A DNA stretch of 64,000 nt from Mytilus trossulus (taxonomy: Eukaryota > Mollusca > Bivalvia > Mytilida > Mytilidae), in contig NW_026963296.1 in NCBI RefSeq assembly GCF_036588685.1, forward strand, positions 1,922,001 to 1,986,000, read 5' to 3'. Below the pieces are notes generated by a model, which was not told the DNA's origin, ran no database searches, and was given only the letters and a program-made list of their open reading frames with translations. This document shows positions 37,401-47,757 of the stretch, piece after piece. Within the stretch, counting starts at the first letter, position 1. Every line of letters begins with the position of its first letter. The position numbers and the translations under genes were made by a program.

Positions 37401-40400
37401 TTATAAAAAAACAATTGTGAAGGTTCCATGATTTGTTATTTATTAACTTTCCGCATGCACTATGGTATATCAATGTACAATATATATACATGATATATGC
37501 TTGACATAGTCTGATGTTTAGCCAGTATCTTTAGAAATCCCAAACAATAGGGTCTTAAACATGTCAAGGTAGTACATACCACTACAGGGAGATAACTCTG
37601 AAAAATTAAGCTTCTCAATGATCAAAAGTAGTGTTTCTAATTAAATTCTTCCGAAAAGTGTGTGGTTCTTTTTTTTTCTTCAAATTTTTATGTTTTTCAA
37701 AGGGTCAAAAGAAATATTTTGTAAAATTTTATTAATAAAAAATAATCCAAACTAATTTTAGACAAGGTGTTTGATACCACCTTAAATGTAGATGATTAGA
37801 ATACCTGCTGAACAGCTGATCACAGGTGAAACAAATTAAACCAGATCAAGGACACAAGTGAAGCTTGTTAAATTAAATAGTGTACATTTCAAACTGAACT
37901 TTTTGTCAGATATATTTTGATTTACTAACATTTGTAGATTTTGTTTTCATCCATCTTCAAATTACTTACAAGTGTCCATCTGTATTACAATGTTTTCTTC
38001 TTTCTAGTTCTTTTATTCTATTTTCTGAAAGAAAAAATATTTCTTCATATAATTTTAATCATACTTTTCAAGCTATAAATTACTAATTCTGTTAACAAAT
38101 GCTTAAAATAAATTTTACATCAAAGTGCTAACAAAACAAAACATTCCCCTGCTTTCTCATATGAAATGGTGATGTTTGTGGTACTCATAGAAGTTTTGCC
38201 ATGCAAATAAACAGGACTTTTCAGATGAAATTAACAAACATTGAAGAAAAGAAACTTAATACTGAAGAACACCAATGCCTAAAACAGATCCTAAAAATAA
38301 GATGGCAAAGTAAAACATCAAACAAAACAGTAAACGAAATAGCTAACACCAGAAACATCAGTTGTGAAATCAGAAGGAGACGGTGGACATGGATAGGACA
38401 TACATTAAGACGTGAGAGAGACAACAACAGCTATATAGCTCTACAATGGGCACCTGAAGGGAAAATAACTAGAGGAAGGCCAAAAACTTCATGGAGAAGA
38501 ACAACAGAGAGAGAAAGGAACCAACAAGGATGGACAGTTGGAATGTAGCCAGAACAGCGGCAAAAGATAGAAAAGGGTGGAAAAACAGCGTGGAGGCCTT
38601 ATGCGACTTCTGGCGCGGAGAGAATTAAGGTTAAGGTAAGGTTTCAGATGAAAATAAAATATCCCAGCATATTGGTGCTTTGCTTTGTGTGTTTTGTTTG
38701 CTGTGAATGTACTGTATTAACATACACATTTTATACATCATTTTACCTAAATAAGTTATATGGTTATCTTTCTGTGTTAGTGTATTCTCATACACATCTT
38801 TAAGTGTCTGTATGGTGTGCTGGAAACTACTACATGCTGTACATCTATCATTTCTCTGATCTCTGAAATAGAACAAGTTGAACTGTTATCTATAGCTCCA
38901 AAATAGTACAATATCCTAGTATCTACAAAGTTGATGAGCAATGACTGTCAATCACCATCACACAGTATAGCAATCTCACATCGTCACATGTGAATTTTAT
39001 TTTTAATTTCTAAAAATCCCTGATTTTAGTTCCTAAAAAACTGGAAGGAAAATAACATACACAGCCATTATTTTAAGTATTCATTAAACAGGAAGTTGTT
39101 AAATCTGCATTACACAATATAGCATGCTCATGTACATGTGCATCTGGATACCAAATTGGTTTTGATTTGTAGTTCCTTACATGCCTGAAGAAAACAAAAT
39201 TTTATGGGATAGACAAACACAACTAGTATACCTAATCCTCTTTTGAATCACTTTTGAGTGTACTGAAATAAAGTTTTTAGCACTACATTTTGTATGCATT
39301 ATATAATGTTATACAGTACCATTTTCTTCTTTTGCTTTCATTTACCATGTTTACTTGAGTTTCTAATTTACTTTAATATTAATTATGTTTCACTATATAT
39401 AGACAAATTTATGTAAATGTCTGTCAGTCCATGAAGAAGAATATAATAATAAAAACTTGAGAACTTATAAAACTAACTCATTTTGCTTTGTGTTTGGAAT
39501 CTAGTAAAATTAGCTGAATCACTTTGTGTGACCCAGGAAACAATGTTGTGCAGTTAGTAAAACAATCACCTGTTGATAATCTGCCTTAAACTATCTACTT
39601 CTCCTTTTAATTTATTATTCTCTTGTGTATAGGTCTCAACTTCTCTTTTTATATTTCTGTATTCCTCCTGATACCTGGAAAATAAAAAAGTTTAAACTTT
39701 TAATATAATTAAAGAACCTTAGTGAGCACGCTAACATATCCCACGTCCCCACATTGTCATTGGAGAAATTAAATAAGTGTAAGAAAAAAAATTGTATAAG
39801 AAAAATTCATTTCCTGCCAATATGCACATCTAAATAGTATGTCCTTATTATCTACAAAATTTCATGAAATTCTGTTGACTGGTTTCAGAGGAGTTGAGAT
39901 GACAAACTGTTGCAGAAGTACATTAAAGTAAATAAGTTCAAAGGGGCGTAACTCTTAGAAAAAAAATTGAATTGCAATTTCCCGTCGATATCCACAACAA
40001 CATAGTTTGTCCTTATTATCTGAAAAGGTTTCTTGAAATTCTGTTGTGTGGTTTGAGAGGAGTTGCAATGACAAACTGTTGCAGTAGTACTTTAAAGCAA
40101 ATAAGTTCAAAGGGGCGTAACTCCTAGAAAAAAAATTGAATCACAATTTCCCGTCGATATGCACATCTACATAGTATGTCCTTATTATCTGAAAAGGTTT
40201 TGTGAAATTCTGTTGAGTGGTTTGAGGGGAGTTGCGATGACAAGAAATAGGACTGACGGACAGACAGACGGACGGGTCAAAAACATTATACCCTTCGCAA
40301 CTCGTTGCGTGGGGTATAAAAAAAGGTGATGCTATATAATGTATATAGATATAAGATGATGTGGTATGACTGCCAATGAGACAACTCTCCTTCCAAGTCA

Positions 40401-43400
40401 CTATTTATCAAAGTAAACAATTAAAGCTCACAGTACGTCTTCAACACGGAACCTTAGCTAACAACGAACAGCAAGCTATAAAAGCCCTCCAAAAAATAAC
40501 TAGTGTAAACTCATTCAAAATGGAAAACAAAAGGGAAATTTCTGTTTATTGTTAATTAGTTAATATTCATGTCTTTTTACTTTTATGGTTCTGTGGAAAG
40601 ACCTATTGTATTTGTTTTGATTGGTCTTAACCACCAAAATAATGTCATTCTTGTGTGTAATTTGTTTCGTCACATGATGCTTTGAGATTTGAAATATATG
40701 TTATTGTATATTTTATGCACTTTTAATTTTGACCCTGCTTTTCAATCAGAACAGTTCTTTGTAAGAGTTATCTCCCAAAACACTGTTTGTCTGGCGTGCC
40801 CATTTCCTTCCCAACTCTAAAAGAAATCATCAAATTTTATTTTTCTATATGCATTGTTGAATCCTCAAGATGCTTCATTCTATATTAGAGAACCTTAGTG
40901 AGCATGCTCACATACCCCACATTGTAATTGGAGAAATTAAATAATTGTAAGAAAAAATAATTGTATAACAAAAAGTATTGAATAATAATTTCCTGTCAAT
41001 ATGCACATCTACATAGTATATATCTCCTTATTATATACAAAGTTTCATGAATTTTGTTGTGTGGTTTCAGAGAAGTTGAGATGACAAACTGTTGAAGTAG
41101 TACATTGAAGCAAGTAAGTTCAAAGAGATGTAACTCCTAGAAAAAAATTCAAATGTAAGGAGTAGGTTCAGTAAGACCCCTTTTTGGCCCCAAATATAGC
41201 AGTTTTAGAAAATTGTGAATATGTAATCGTTAAGATATTTTTTTAAAACAAAACTGCTTCTGCTACATAAATATGCGCTGTTTTTGACAATGCAATGCAC
41301 ATATATCGAGTACAAGCATCATTAAGTCGTGCTAAGTTACTGAAATCTTCACAATTTGATCATTTTAGTTAAATTTTAGACGTTTTCCTTCTTAAATGAA
41401 AGTGGCCGCATTCGTGTTCATCCATAATATTGGAATGTAAGTTGTATTTGGTGATAATACATAATATATATAAAGGTTGAGGATGAACACGGATGCGGCA
41501 ACTTTCATTTTTGACAAAAACCATCTGAAAAGTGACGATTTTTGGCATATTTGATAGATTTTTCATATTTTAGCTTGAATCGGAGCGTTTTTAATGACGT
41601 AATCGCTCAAAATCTTTTCCATAAAGTAATTGAATCAATTGAAATAGAGACTTAAGTGTTTAAAAAGTGTCTTAAATCTTTCGTTAGTTGAACTTGAAAA
41701 TTGAGGCCGAAATCAGGCCTTACCGGACCTACTCCTTTCCTGTCGATATGCACATCTTCATAGTATGTCCTTATTATCTAAAAAGGTTTCATGAAATTTT
41801 GTTGTGTGGTTTCAGAGGAGTTGCTATGACAAACTGTTGCAGTAGTACATTAAAGCAAATAAGTTCAAAGGGGCTTTACTCCTAGAAAAAAATTTGAAAC
41901 GTAATTCATGAAATTCTGCTGTGTGGTTTGAGAGGAGTTGGGATGACAAGAAACAGGACTGACAGACGGACTGACAAACAGACAGGTCAAAAACATCATA
42001 CCCTCTGCAACTTCGTTGCGTGGGGTATAATTAAGGGAAGTGATACTGTGATTTCATATGAGTTATTTCCCCTTTTGTATTTGACATAAGTGATATGCAA
42101 ATGTTTCTCATAAAAGTTAAGTCGTAGAAACCTAGGGTATCTTGATTTCAGGTCCTTTGTCTATCAATAAGAAAATGGTGTCAAGGTCAAAGCACAAGAT
42201 CATTTTTTTTAAATTTGCCCTTTGCTATACTATACTATAAAAGATAGACATAGAACTGATGCTTAATGTTTGGAATAAGTGCAAAGAAAGCTATGATTAA
42301 ATGCCAATAAAACTTTCAGTAAACTAGAAGTTGTTTGTTATTAATTATACTTATTTCTAAAATGTAAAATAATTAATGACTTCTTGATACTAGCCTTTGC
42401 TTCTGCTTTTGTAACGTAGTAAATCTTTCTTTCCACTCAGCTATTTGTTCTATGTAATCTGTAATGAGAAGCATATCTTCTATCAGCTGGTATCATAATC
42501 AGGTACACACATGTTGTAATCAAGATTAAGTACATGTATATATTGCAAATCATGATTCGCTCTTTGGATATTGTAATCATGCTTAGGTACATGTATATTG
42601 CAAATTGAGATTAGCGCTTTGGATATTGTTATTTTGATCAGATAAATCATGATTTAATAGATGTAGGTGTATTGTGAATCATGATTAGGAACACAAATGT
42701 ACATGATTATTGTAAATCATGATAAGGTGTTTTATAAATCAATATAAGGTGCATGTATATTGAAAATATTGATTAAGTCCAACTACATGCAGTCTTCACA
42801 CTTAACCACAGGCCCTGCAACCCAGGCTTGTAAAGTTGATCTTGGGCCTGTACAAAAATCATCTCTACCGGCCAACAGAATCTATCTAACTCAAATCTTC
42901 TAAAAGTTAAACCTCCAGCCTGTAAATTTATAGGTTTATTGTGAAAACTGCTCATGTTCATGTACAAATGTACTTTAAATTCAGAAATCCAATTACTTCG
43001 ATTTTGTCATTTTAGATTACTGTGGATTCATTATTATTCGTGGTATGATAATTTCTGACAGTAAATCATGAAAAGGTACATGTATATGTATATCATGATC
43101 AAGAACATGTTTCTTATCAGAGTCATTGCATTAATAAATAGGTAAGCACAAACATAAGTTGGCTGATCATGCTTAAAACTTCAAACAATGCATTATCAGT
43201 CAATAGAACTTGGGCCTAAAATAAGTTATTGTTTGTTTCCCAATCCCCACCAACCCTGCAAAAACGGTCCTACTCATAAAATTTTATTGTCCAAACTTAG
43301 TCAAATATTATTTTATTCATTTCCGATTTTCATGCTAACCAGATCAACCGGCATTGTTTTAGCTTTTAGGAAAAAATATAATTATTTCCCTACCTACATA

Positions 43401-44851
43401 CCCACACCTGGCTTGGCAGGGTCGGGATTAGGGAAACAAACAATATATTAATTTAGGCCTTGTATTAATCATGTGACATTTTGTTGATGTACGACTTAGT
43501 TATTCTGATTAAATGCAAATTCTATTTAATCTTAGTTTGCAAGAATCTGATAACACTTTGTTTACTTTTTGTTTTGGTAATTATTACATCAGCCTATGAA
43601 ATTTCAATCTTCAAAATTTGAAAGTTGAGTATTGATCTGACAAAACCAGAGGACCATGAAAGGTTTTTAAAGCAGAAAGTTACGACAGGAGCATTGTCAG
43701 ATCTTTGTGAGCAGATTGCATGCAAGTTAATGCATTTTGCACACGGTAGGGGTATTTCTCATTGTTGACAGCTGTATGGTTGCCTATAATTACTTACATG
43801 ATCCACTTCATTTGATCTTCGGTGGATAGTTGTCTGATTGGCAATCATACTACATGTACTATGTGATGTCTCCTTATTTTCATTTTAGTTACCGAGAGAA
43901 ATTACAAACAAGATAGAAAAGTGTCTAACTTGCAATCTCAAACCCTTAGAAGCGATGATATAGTAAGATACATGACATATATATCTATATTGCAGTAAAA
44001 TAAGAAGAGTTAAAGACATGTGGTATAATTGAAAATGAGACAACAAACCATAAGAGACCAAATGACACAAAAATTAACAATTATAGGTCTGTACAGTCTT
44101 CAGCATAAGCAATAAAATTGAGAATGGAAATGGGGAATGTGTCAAAGAGACAACAACACGACCAAATAAAAAACAACAGCAGAAGGTCACCAACAGGTCT
44201 TCAATGTAGCATGAAATTCCCGCACCTGGAGGCGTCCTTCAGCTGGCCCCTAAACAAAAAACCTATACAGTACTGATACATTTCAGTTTAACATGTACTA
44301 GTCTTTATTTTTTTCAATTTATTAATTGAAAAGGTAATAGCCAAACCCTGGTATCAAACATATGCCCAGAAATACATCATTTGATACATGTAAATAAAAT
44401 GAATAGTTTGGTTTGCTTTATCATGACTAAGGCCAAATGAAATAAAATGTGTGTTTCCTTTTTCATCTGAAAAAAAATAAGGTAGGTACAGTTTGTAGGA
44501 AGGGAATTTTTGTTAAAAAAACAATTTTTGTTTACATTGAGTCTATGAGAGAGAAATAAACAGTGTTTTTCGCAGGGCCTTTTAGCACCATGGAAATGTA
44601 ATGCTAAAATTTTAAATTTGATGCTACAATGTATCTAATGTGGTTTTCTTATAGATTATGGTATGGACGTCATCTTATAACTTTTAGAAACAAGATGATA
44701 TTTCAATTTCACCTGTTTACATGGATGCTAAATGAAATATTTGGGGAGAACACTGATTTAATTGAGCTTTAATCTTACCTCGACTTTTTCTGTTGTGGAA
44801 ATTCAATGCCTCTATAATGATGCCCTTAAATGTCTTTTCTTCTGCTGCCAT
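22403..44851 (-). CDS. RBBP8: CtIP / RBBP8 orthologue (DNA end-resection factor), 936 aa, eleven exons
   Basis: CtIP stimulates MRE11-RAD50-NBS1 to start 5' resection of double-strand breaks for homologous recombination, in the nucleus. Exons in coding order: 44851-44779, 42458-42395, 39674-39570, 38862-38747, 38024-37970, 37157-36881, 35151-33462, 26646-26583, 25733-25628, 24472-24325, 22515-22403. Lengths sum to 2811 nt with every phase matching. The N-terminal region (about 20-150) is coiled-coil-like, with C88-x2-C91 in the place of the zinc-binding Cys pair of human CtIP. The long central exon is acidic, Ser/Lys-rich and low complexity. The C-terminal block (about 815-905) has VVRGKEDRRKLKAFWCQEC (C845, C848), CSRHR (869-873), PPSTPEHFW and VGF, the diagnostic Sae2-like domain. 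Human CtIP is 897 aa. The human FRY degron position reads ARH here. Intron 2 uses a GC donor. Intron 7 carries a 6.2-kb inserted element. 'tttatag|GATGG' before the ATG suggests a 5' UTR exon further upstream. Confidence 0.93.
23298..24260. mobile_element. 963-bp pogo/Tc1-like element in CtIP intron 10 region
   Basis: Ends are CAGTCGACTCCCGTTATCTC and the inverse of CAGTTAACTCTCGTTGTCTC, each flanked by TA. The CGAGATA/TTCGAA-rich interior has no transposase frame. It sits between CtIP exons 10 and 11. Confidence 0.65.
24325..25733 (-). other. RBBP8: CtIP exons 9-10: Sae2-like C-terminal domain
   Basis: These two exons (25733-25628 and 24472-24325) encode residues about 815-899. This is the most conserved part of CtIP, which binds DNA and is needed to activate MRN. 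Visible landmarks are KEDRRKLK, CQEC, ECSRHR and STPEHFW. The last exon (22515-22403) adds GYIN and a lysine-rich tail before the stop. The spacing of the landmarks follows the human protein, which is why the gene identification is firm. Confidence 0.92.
25402..25606. mobile_element. MITE with ACTGTAAATTCAGAAAT-type ends, 22 bases from CtIP exon 9
   Basis: The left end 'cactgtaaattcagaaat' and right end 'atttcttaatttacagta' are inverse. The interior has 'aatcgcaataataaatgc'. It is in CtIP intron 9, very close to the exon 9 donor at 25627. Confidence 0.55.
27217..31380. repeat. Recurring (G)ATATTTACGTTAC(C) motif on both sides of the transposase-like ORF
   Basis: Close copies lie at 27217, 27767, 28109 (plus), 28125 and 28469 (minus), 31213 and 31367 (plus). 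Weaker copies are at 27611 and 27781 (plus) and 31746 (minus). Copies at 28107-28138 form a palindrome with a 5-nt loop. None was seen inside the ORF or outside the element. Subterminal motif arrays of this kind often bind the transposase in large eukaryotic DNA transposons; that role is an inference here. The motif also resembles a bZIP half-site (TTACGT). Confidence 0.6.
28692..31160 (+). CDS. Transposase-like protein, 822 aa, single intact exon
   Basis: The start was taken at MAKSRSQIQK because a TTTTTCAG acceptor lies just upstream (28677-28685); an in-frame ATG at 28659 would add 11 residues. The N-terminus (about 1-160) is very Lys/Arg-rich, with repeated basic helices, and probably binds nucleic acid. 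Cys/His-rich spots occur at SCLCIKHQNMALKC and later SCYCGICLKGKFC. The core has QMDFAENYS (D457), HYWTDSPSSQYRN (D540) and FEAGHGKGPCDGLGG (E572, D581), a plausible D-D-E/D RNase-H-fold triad with 31 residues between D540 and E572. The C-terminus (about 725-790: IACVYEGQWYIGKIL...V.F..RA...FRWP...D.IW) looks Tudor-like. I recall similar uncharacterised multi-copy proteins in cnidarians and molluscs but no name for the family. No stop or frameshift interrupts it, suggesting youth or selection. Confidence 0.7.
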   Translation: MAKSRSQIQKEYRERKKLKDGKNYLKKESARVIKYYVPAAELPTKERKKRNARAKVHNQTHRRKRNAAALVLNESVTESSGYESIGSSLVVKLPLVGRRKGGKKKNTRALARAHGAMKRLKVEKEKLLKKLKAKSRQLKRLSTKINTGTRRPSEPCTPNSKTELELRELNLTPKRRERVKRKLMLKNVVLHEISEARASTSSMYERQSIARLVSGKLSKKYRLNLAISKGTGICRKTLTKVSTKRVRPDRRICAVKQLALDVEDFMSREDNSRMQPGKGDAIKISKGEKKQTIILTNYLADLHKKFSAENPQVKISLATFCRLRPRHILTAKFISRTSCLCIKHQNMALKCQTLKKYNIFVRENPEHLIGQSLEIERSMDQLLENRVAYRVWKQVVVEDKKKMKIIENTVEKNEFIEMMKVEMNQFASHVDRVRCQYREIKTLKDSLKEKEVLVQMDFAENYSCKSLAEVQSAYWNQTPVTIHPVVVYFRGQSKLEHKSIAIISDELSHCTSTVCTFLDSLVPVLKEICPNVEFVHYWTDSPSSQYRNKTIFDLIANHSSVYGIQARWNYFEAGHGKGPCDGLGGTIKRMADEAVKRGAVVIQDPKEFFDWSTTSNMKEVKFLFVKKEECKKKLDQLNKIKLRPIKGTMKFHAVAYDLQTAELCTRETSCYCGICLKGKFCESWSRQTYDSHSNDTSHTKETVNQNELQESNEIQNEDFHEIIIVEVSVDDFIACVYEGQWYIGKILDMDDEDVQVTFLERAKAMFRWPTSPDTIWCKKSDVFYKLDHLEPSGKSKRFWKISPEDRTRIENNFEAHEMNTNK
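36209..36840. mobile_element. 632-bp element with TACGACCGCA ends in CtIP intron 6
   Basis: The left 'tacgaccgcagt' and right 'ttgcggtcgta' are inverse. Inside are two related segments 'atatcaaagaaccc.aa...ttcaatttttg', about 120 bases apart. It ends 40 bases from the exon 6 donor. Non-coding. Confidence 0.5.
38186..38645 (+). pseudogene. 3' end of a non-LTR retrotransposon (5'-truncated, frameshifted) in CtIP intron 4
   Basis: Translation gives QILKIRWQSKTSN, RRRRWTWIGHTLRRERD, WAPEGKITRGRPKTSWRRT, then after a frameshift near 38546 NVARTAAKDRKGW and SVEALCDFWRGEN. This is the well-known C-terminal region downstream of the reverse transcriptase in many marine-invertebrate LINEs. The end 'aaggttaaggtaagg' looks like a short-repeat 3' tail. 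It is antisense to CtIP. Confidence 0.75.
39720..40322 (+). repeat. ~169-bp tandem units ending in GACGGACAGACAGACGGACG
   Basis: The unit contains 'aataagttcaaaggggcgtaactc' (39931 and 40100) and 'gatatgcacatctacatagtatgtccttattatc'. It ends with 'cgcaactcgttgcgtggggtataa'. It is in CtIP intron 2. A second array of the same family is at 40890-42030. Confidence 0.75.
40352..40500 (+). repeat. Mussel 'gatgtggtat'-family repeat in CtIP intron 2
   Basis: 'gatgatgtggtatgactgccaatgagacaactctcc' followed by 'aaagctcacagtacgtcttcaacac'. Neighbouring 40500-40890 is A+T-rich without features. Confidence 0.65.
40890..42030 (+). repeat. Second array of the ~169-bp family, split by a nested element
   Basis: Same unit as 39720-40322, ending 'acttcgttgcgtggggtataa' at about 42028. 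The array is interrupted at 41159-41735 by a separate TIR element. Confidence 0.7.
41159..41735. mobile_element. 577-bp TIR element nested in the ~169-bp repeat
   Basis: Ends are GGAGTAGGTTCAGTAAGACC and the inverse of GGAGTAGGTCCGGTAAGGCC. Flanking repeat sequence resumes on the right at 'tttcctgtcgatatgcacatc'. The interior has two oppositely oriented 'atgaaagt..ccgca' segments (about 41395 and 41495). Non-coding. Confidence 0.65.
43735..44262. repeat. Three mussel interspersed repeats in CtIP intron 1
   Basis: 43735-43872 is an inverse 'gatgtggtat' copy. 44017-44110 is a direct copy. 44112-44262 is the 'gaatggaaatggggaatgtgtcaaagagacaacaac...ggaggcgtcctt' unit. Confidence 0.6.
44561..44755. 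mobile_element. 195-bp MITE sharing ends with the 6.2-kb element
   Basis: The left end CAGTGTTTTTCGCAGGG and right end, inverse of CAGTGTTCTCCCC, match the termini at 26998 and 33192. It lies 24 bases from the CtIP exon 1 donor (44778). Confidence 0.6.
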
Positions 44852-45929
44852 CCTATAAATAGAACTTAGATTTTTAAAAATTAGTCATAATTATTTTTTC
44901 CTACAAAAATTTATGTAGTGACTATCAAAATGTACCAAGATTCAAAACGATACATGTAGATCTTTCCCATGAGGGCACTGCATCGTTACGAAACTTGGTA
45001 CATTTTGATAGCACTATATATATATATATATATACAAAAAAAATACAACTGAATTTATTATTATACTTTGACAATTTTTGAGACTAGTCTCTGTTATCAA
45101 ATAATACTGCAATTGATTGAAAACAATGATCTTGTTATTCTACTTTGCAAATCAACATGATCAAAGGGAAACTAAGAAGAATAAGTTGTGGCAATATAAA
45201 TAAAAGAATCATTCAATTTTTCAACAAACTTAAACATTTTCAGTTCAAATGATAAACATTATTCAACTATCATGACTATAGGGGGGAGGGGAGGGGGTTG
45301 GGGTTAGAACCTTTATCAGGACTCAGAGGTTTGGTGTTTTTAAGATCAGGATTTACCCTGCCAGGATGGTGGAATTCTTTTTACCAATTTCAGATGTCAG
45401 GATTTCAATTTATTTAAATTCGGGGCCTTGGGATTTTGTGTTTTTCAACCCAGGATTTCGGGATCAGGACCCCTCCTACCCCCTCACTATAGACAACAAA
45501 TAGAAAAAGAATAAAAAAATCACGGCGAATGGACCCTGGGCAAACAGGTATTATTTCGTCAGGTACCATACTACGGTAAACGTGAATCAGGGCAAACAGA
45601 CCCTGATTGGGAAAAGCCATGGTCAATTTTTTACTGTATGGCCTTCCTGCATGCTCTTATTTACCTGTACCAGCTTACTGACTTAAGATGCTAATCCAAA
45701 TTTTTGAATTGAGATGTCAATGATGTGTGGGATTATATAGAAAAATTCTTCAGGACACAGAAAAAATATTGAACTCAAAAATAATTTGACTAAACTTTAG
45801 AAAATTTGTATGAAAAGTAAGCCCTTTGACGTGTTAAATGAAATTTTAGGTATTTTATGTAAACAAATTAAAGTGAAACAGTAACAGTTTTAATGATGCC
45901 CCAGTTACAATTGCTCATTGACCATTTAT

Positions 45930-46250
45930 TTTACTTTTTTAGATTTTGGAAATGGCGCCGGAAACGCTTTATGTAAATATTTTACGACCATGCAAAAATA
46001 TTATATTTGGCAAATTATTATCATATCGCACAAATAATTAAAACATATAATCTCGAAAGATCTGATATCTTAATTCTGAAAATTAAACGGATGTTTAGGG
46101 CAGCACTCAGATTTACGACAAACAGAAATTGTAAGATTGCCGGAAGTGAACGGGTTGCTAATGCTAATCAAATTTTGGAGTTTTTTCAGCTGCATTTTCT
46201 ACTCGTAGCATCCTTTCTTACAATTGAAATTGATTAAATTAAATCTCCAG
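45930..46250. promoter_or_regulatory. Candidate bidirectional promoter of CtIP and the pinocchio-like gene
   Basis: This is a relatively G+C-richer spot between two head-to-head genes. It contains AATGGCGCCGGAAACGC (45952-45968) and GCCGGAAGTGAACGGG (46139-46154), both ETS-like, the first also YY1/E2F-like. A CAG|GTAAAC donor at 46250/46251 fits a 5' UTR exon spliced to the acceptor at 49651. The CtIP 5' UTR exon was not located. The motifs are seen; promoter activity is inferred. Confidence 0.45.
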
Positions 46251-47242
46251 GTAAACAATAGTTTTGAAAAAGTCCAAACATACGTTTGACATTCACATTT
46301 CATAAAATTAAATCGGAATCTTATGCCAGGTGTCCCAATCATTTGACAAAAGACATTTAATCATGTCTTATATGCGACAGGTGCTAGTTGATGCGTCATC
46401 CTTTTTAGGCACTAGGTCACAGAATCAGAAGCAGATGATATGATGAGGTCCCAATTTGGCAAATTAACGCTCCTTCCTTTTGATAGAGTTTCCTGTCAGA
46501 GTGGGGACAGGACCTTTATCGGGACTCCAGGATAGGGTGTTTTTAAGGGTATCAGGGTATAAAAGTCTATTCCCGTCCAATACACTTTGGCACTCTTCAC
46601 GTTTGCACCTGGCACATTCATACCCTACACGTTGGCACCCAATTTAGAGCAAATTCTATTTGAATAATTAAAAAATCAAGATTGTGGTTTAAATTTTTTA
46701 AAAGTTCAGGAATGATTCCAGGTGTTTTCAAATGGGTCCCTTGAACATCAAATTGGGAATTTTTATCCCTATTGGGAATTTTTTCATGCATAAAATGTAA
46801 GACGCAATCATATAATTTTCCTGTAAAAACGGAAAATGTATATTAAGTTTAACTTCTGCACTGATTTAAGAAGTTGTAACATTTTGAATAACTATGAATG
46901 GGCTACTGATTATGATATATATGGTTCTGATCTCATAAATAAGATCACCAGATTACTTGAAAGTTATTGGATTGAGACCAGGGAAGTTGTATTACATGAA
47001 TATCATTGCACATGATGCACTAGTCCAAATAATTATGAAGTCTTGAAAGCCTATTATATATTTTTTTTCTTTGACGCCTTACTTCGAAGTAACCTAGGCA
47101 TATTACATATACATAAACATATATACCAGCTAACATTAATCTATGGCAAGCCGTTTTACTATTTAATCAAATGTCAAGATATCTCATGTAATATATAAGA
47201 TATCTCATTTAGTATATACATGTAAGATATCTTCTAAGTATA

Positions 47243-47757
47243 GATTATAACATGCCCTATAACATGCCCTTTTCCATATTGGCCCTGGTATCATCCCAAG
47301 ACTCCCATATCGTCCTCGAGGCTTCGGCCAAGGGCTATATGGGTCGAGGGATGATACCAGGGACAATATGGAAAAGACATGTTATAATCTTTTTATCACA
47401 TATTTAAGTTCTGCCAAAAAGAGAAAAATGAAACATAACAGGTAAAATCTTAAACATTTCATCACAAAAGTGTTATCAATTGTCGTTAAGGATGCAATGA
47501 CGTGACGTCACTTGGAATGAGGGCACAATATGAATATACTGTTTTTTGCCCCGGCAATTTTGAGGTTATTGCATATGCAAAACCTAAGGTATTCATAACA
47601 AATATGTGATAATATCAGATTATTACATGGCATTTTTCATATCGCATGTATTATCAGCCCAAGGTTCAATATCAGCCCAAGAGCCACATGGCTCGAGGGC
47701 TGATATTGATCGAGGGCTGATAAAACATGCGATATGAAAAATGACATGTTATGATCT
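47243..47757. repeat. Two neighbouring long palindromes with a shared tail
   Basis: 47243-47390 runs from AGATTATAACATG to CATGTTATAATCT with inner match CCATATTG.CCCTGGTATCATCCC. 47617-47757 runs from 'atcagattattacatggcatttttcatatcgcatg' to the inverse. Both are followed by 'ctttttatcaca'. They lie in the 5' intron of the pinocchio-like gene, if that UTR exon is right. No coding potential. Confidence 0.7.
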
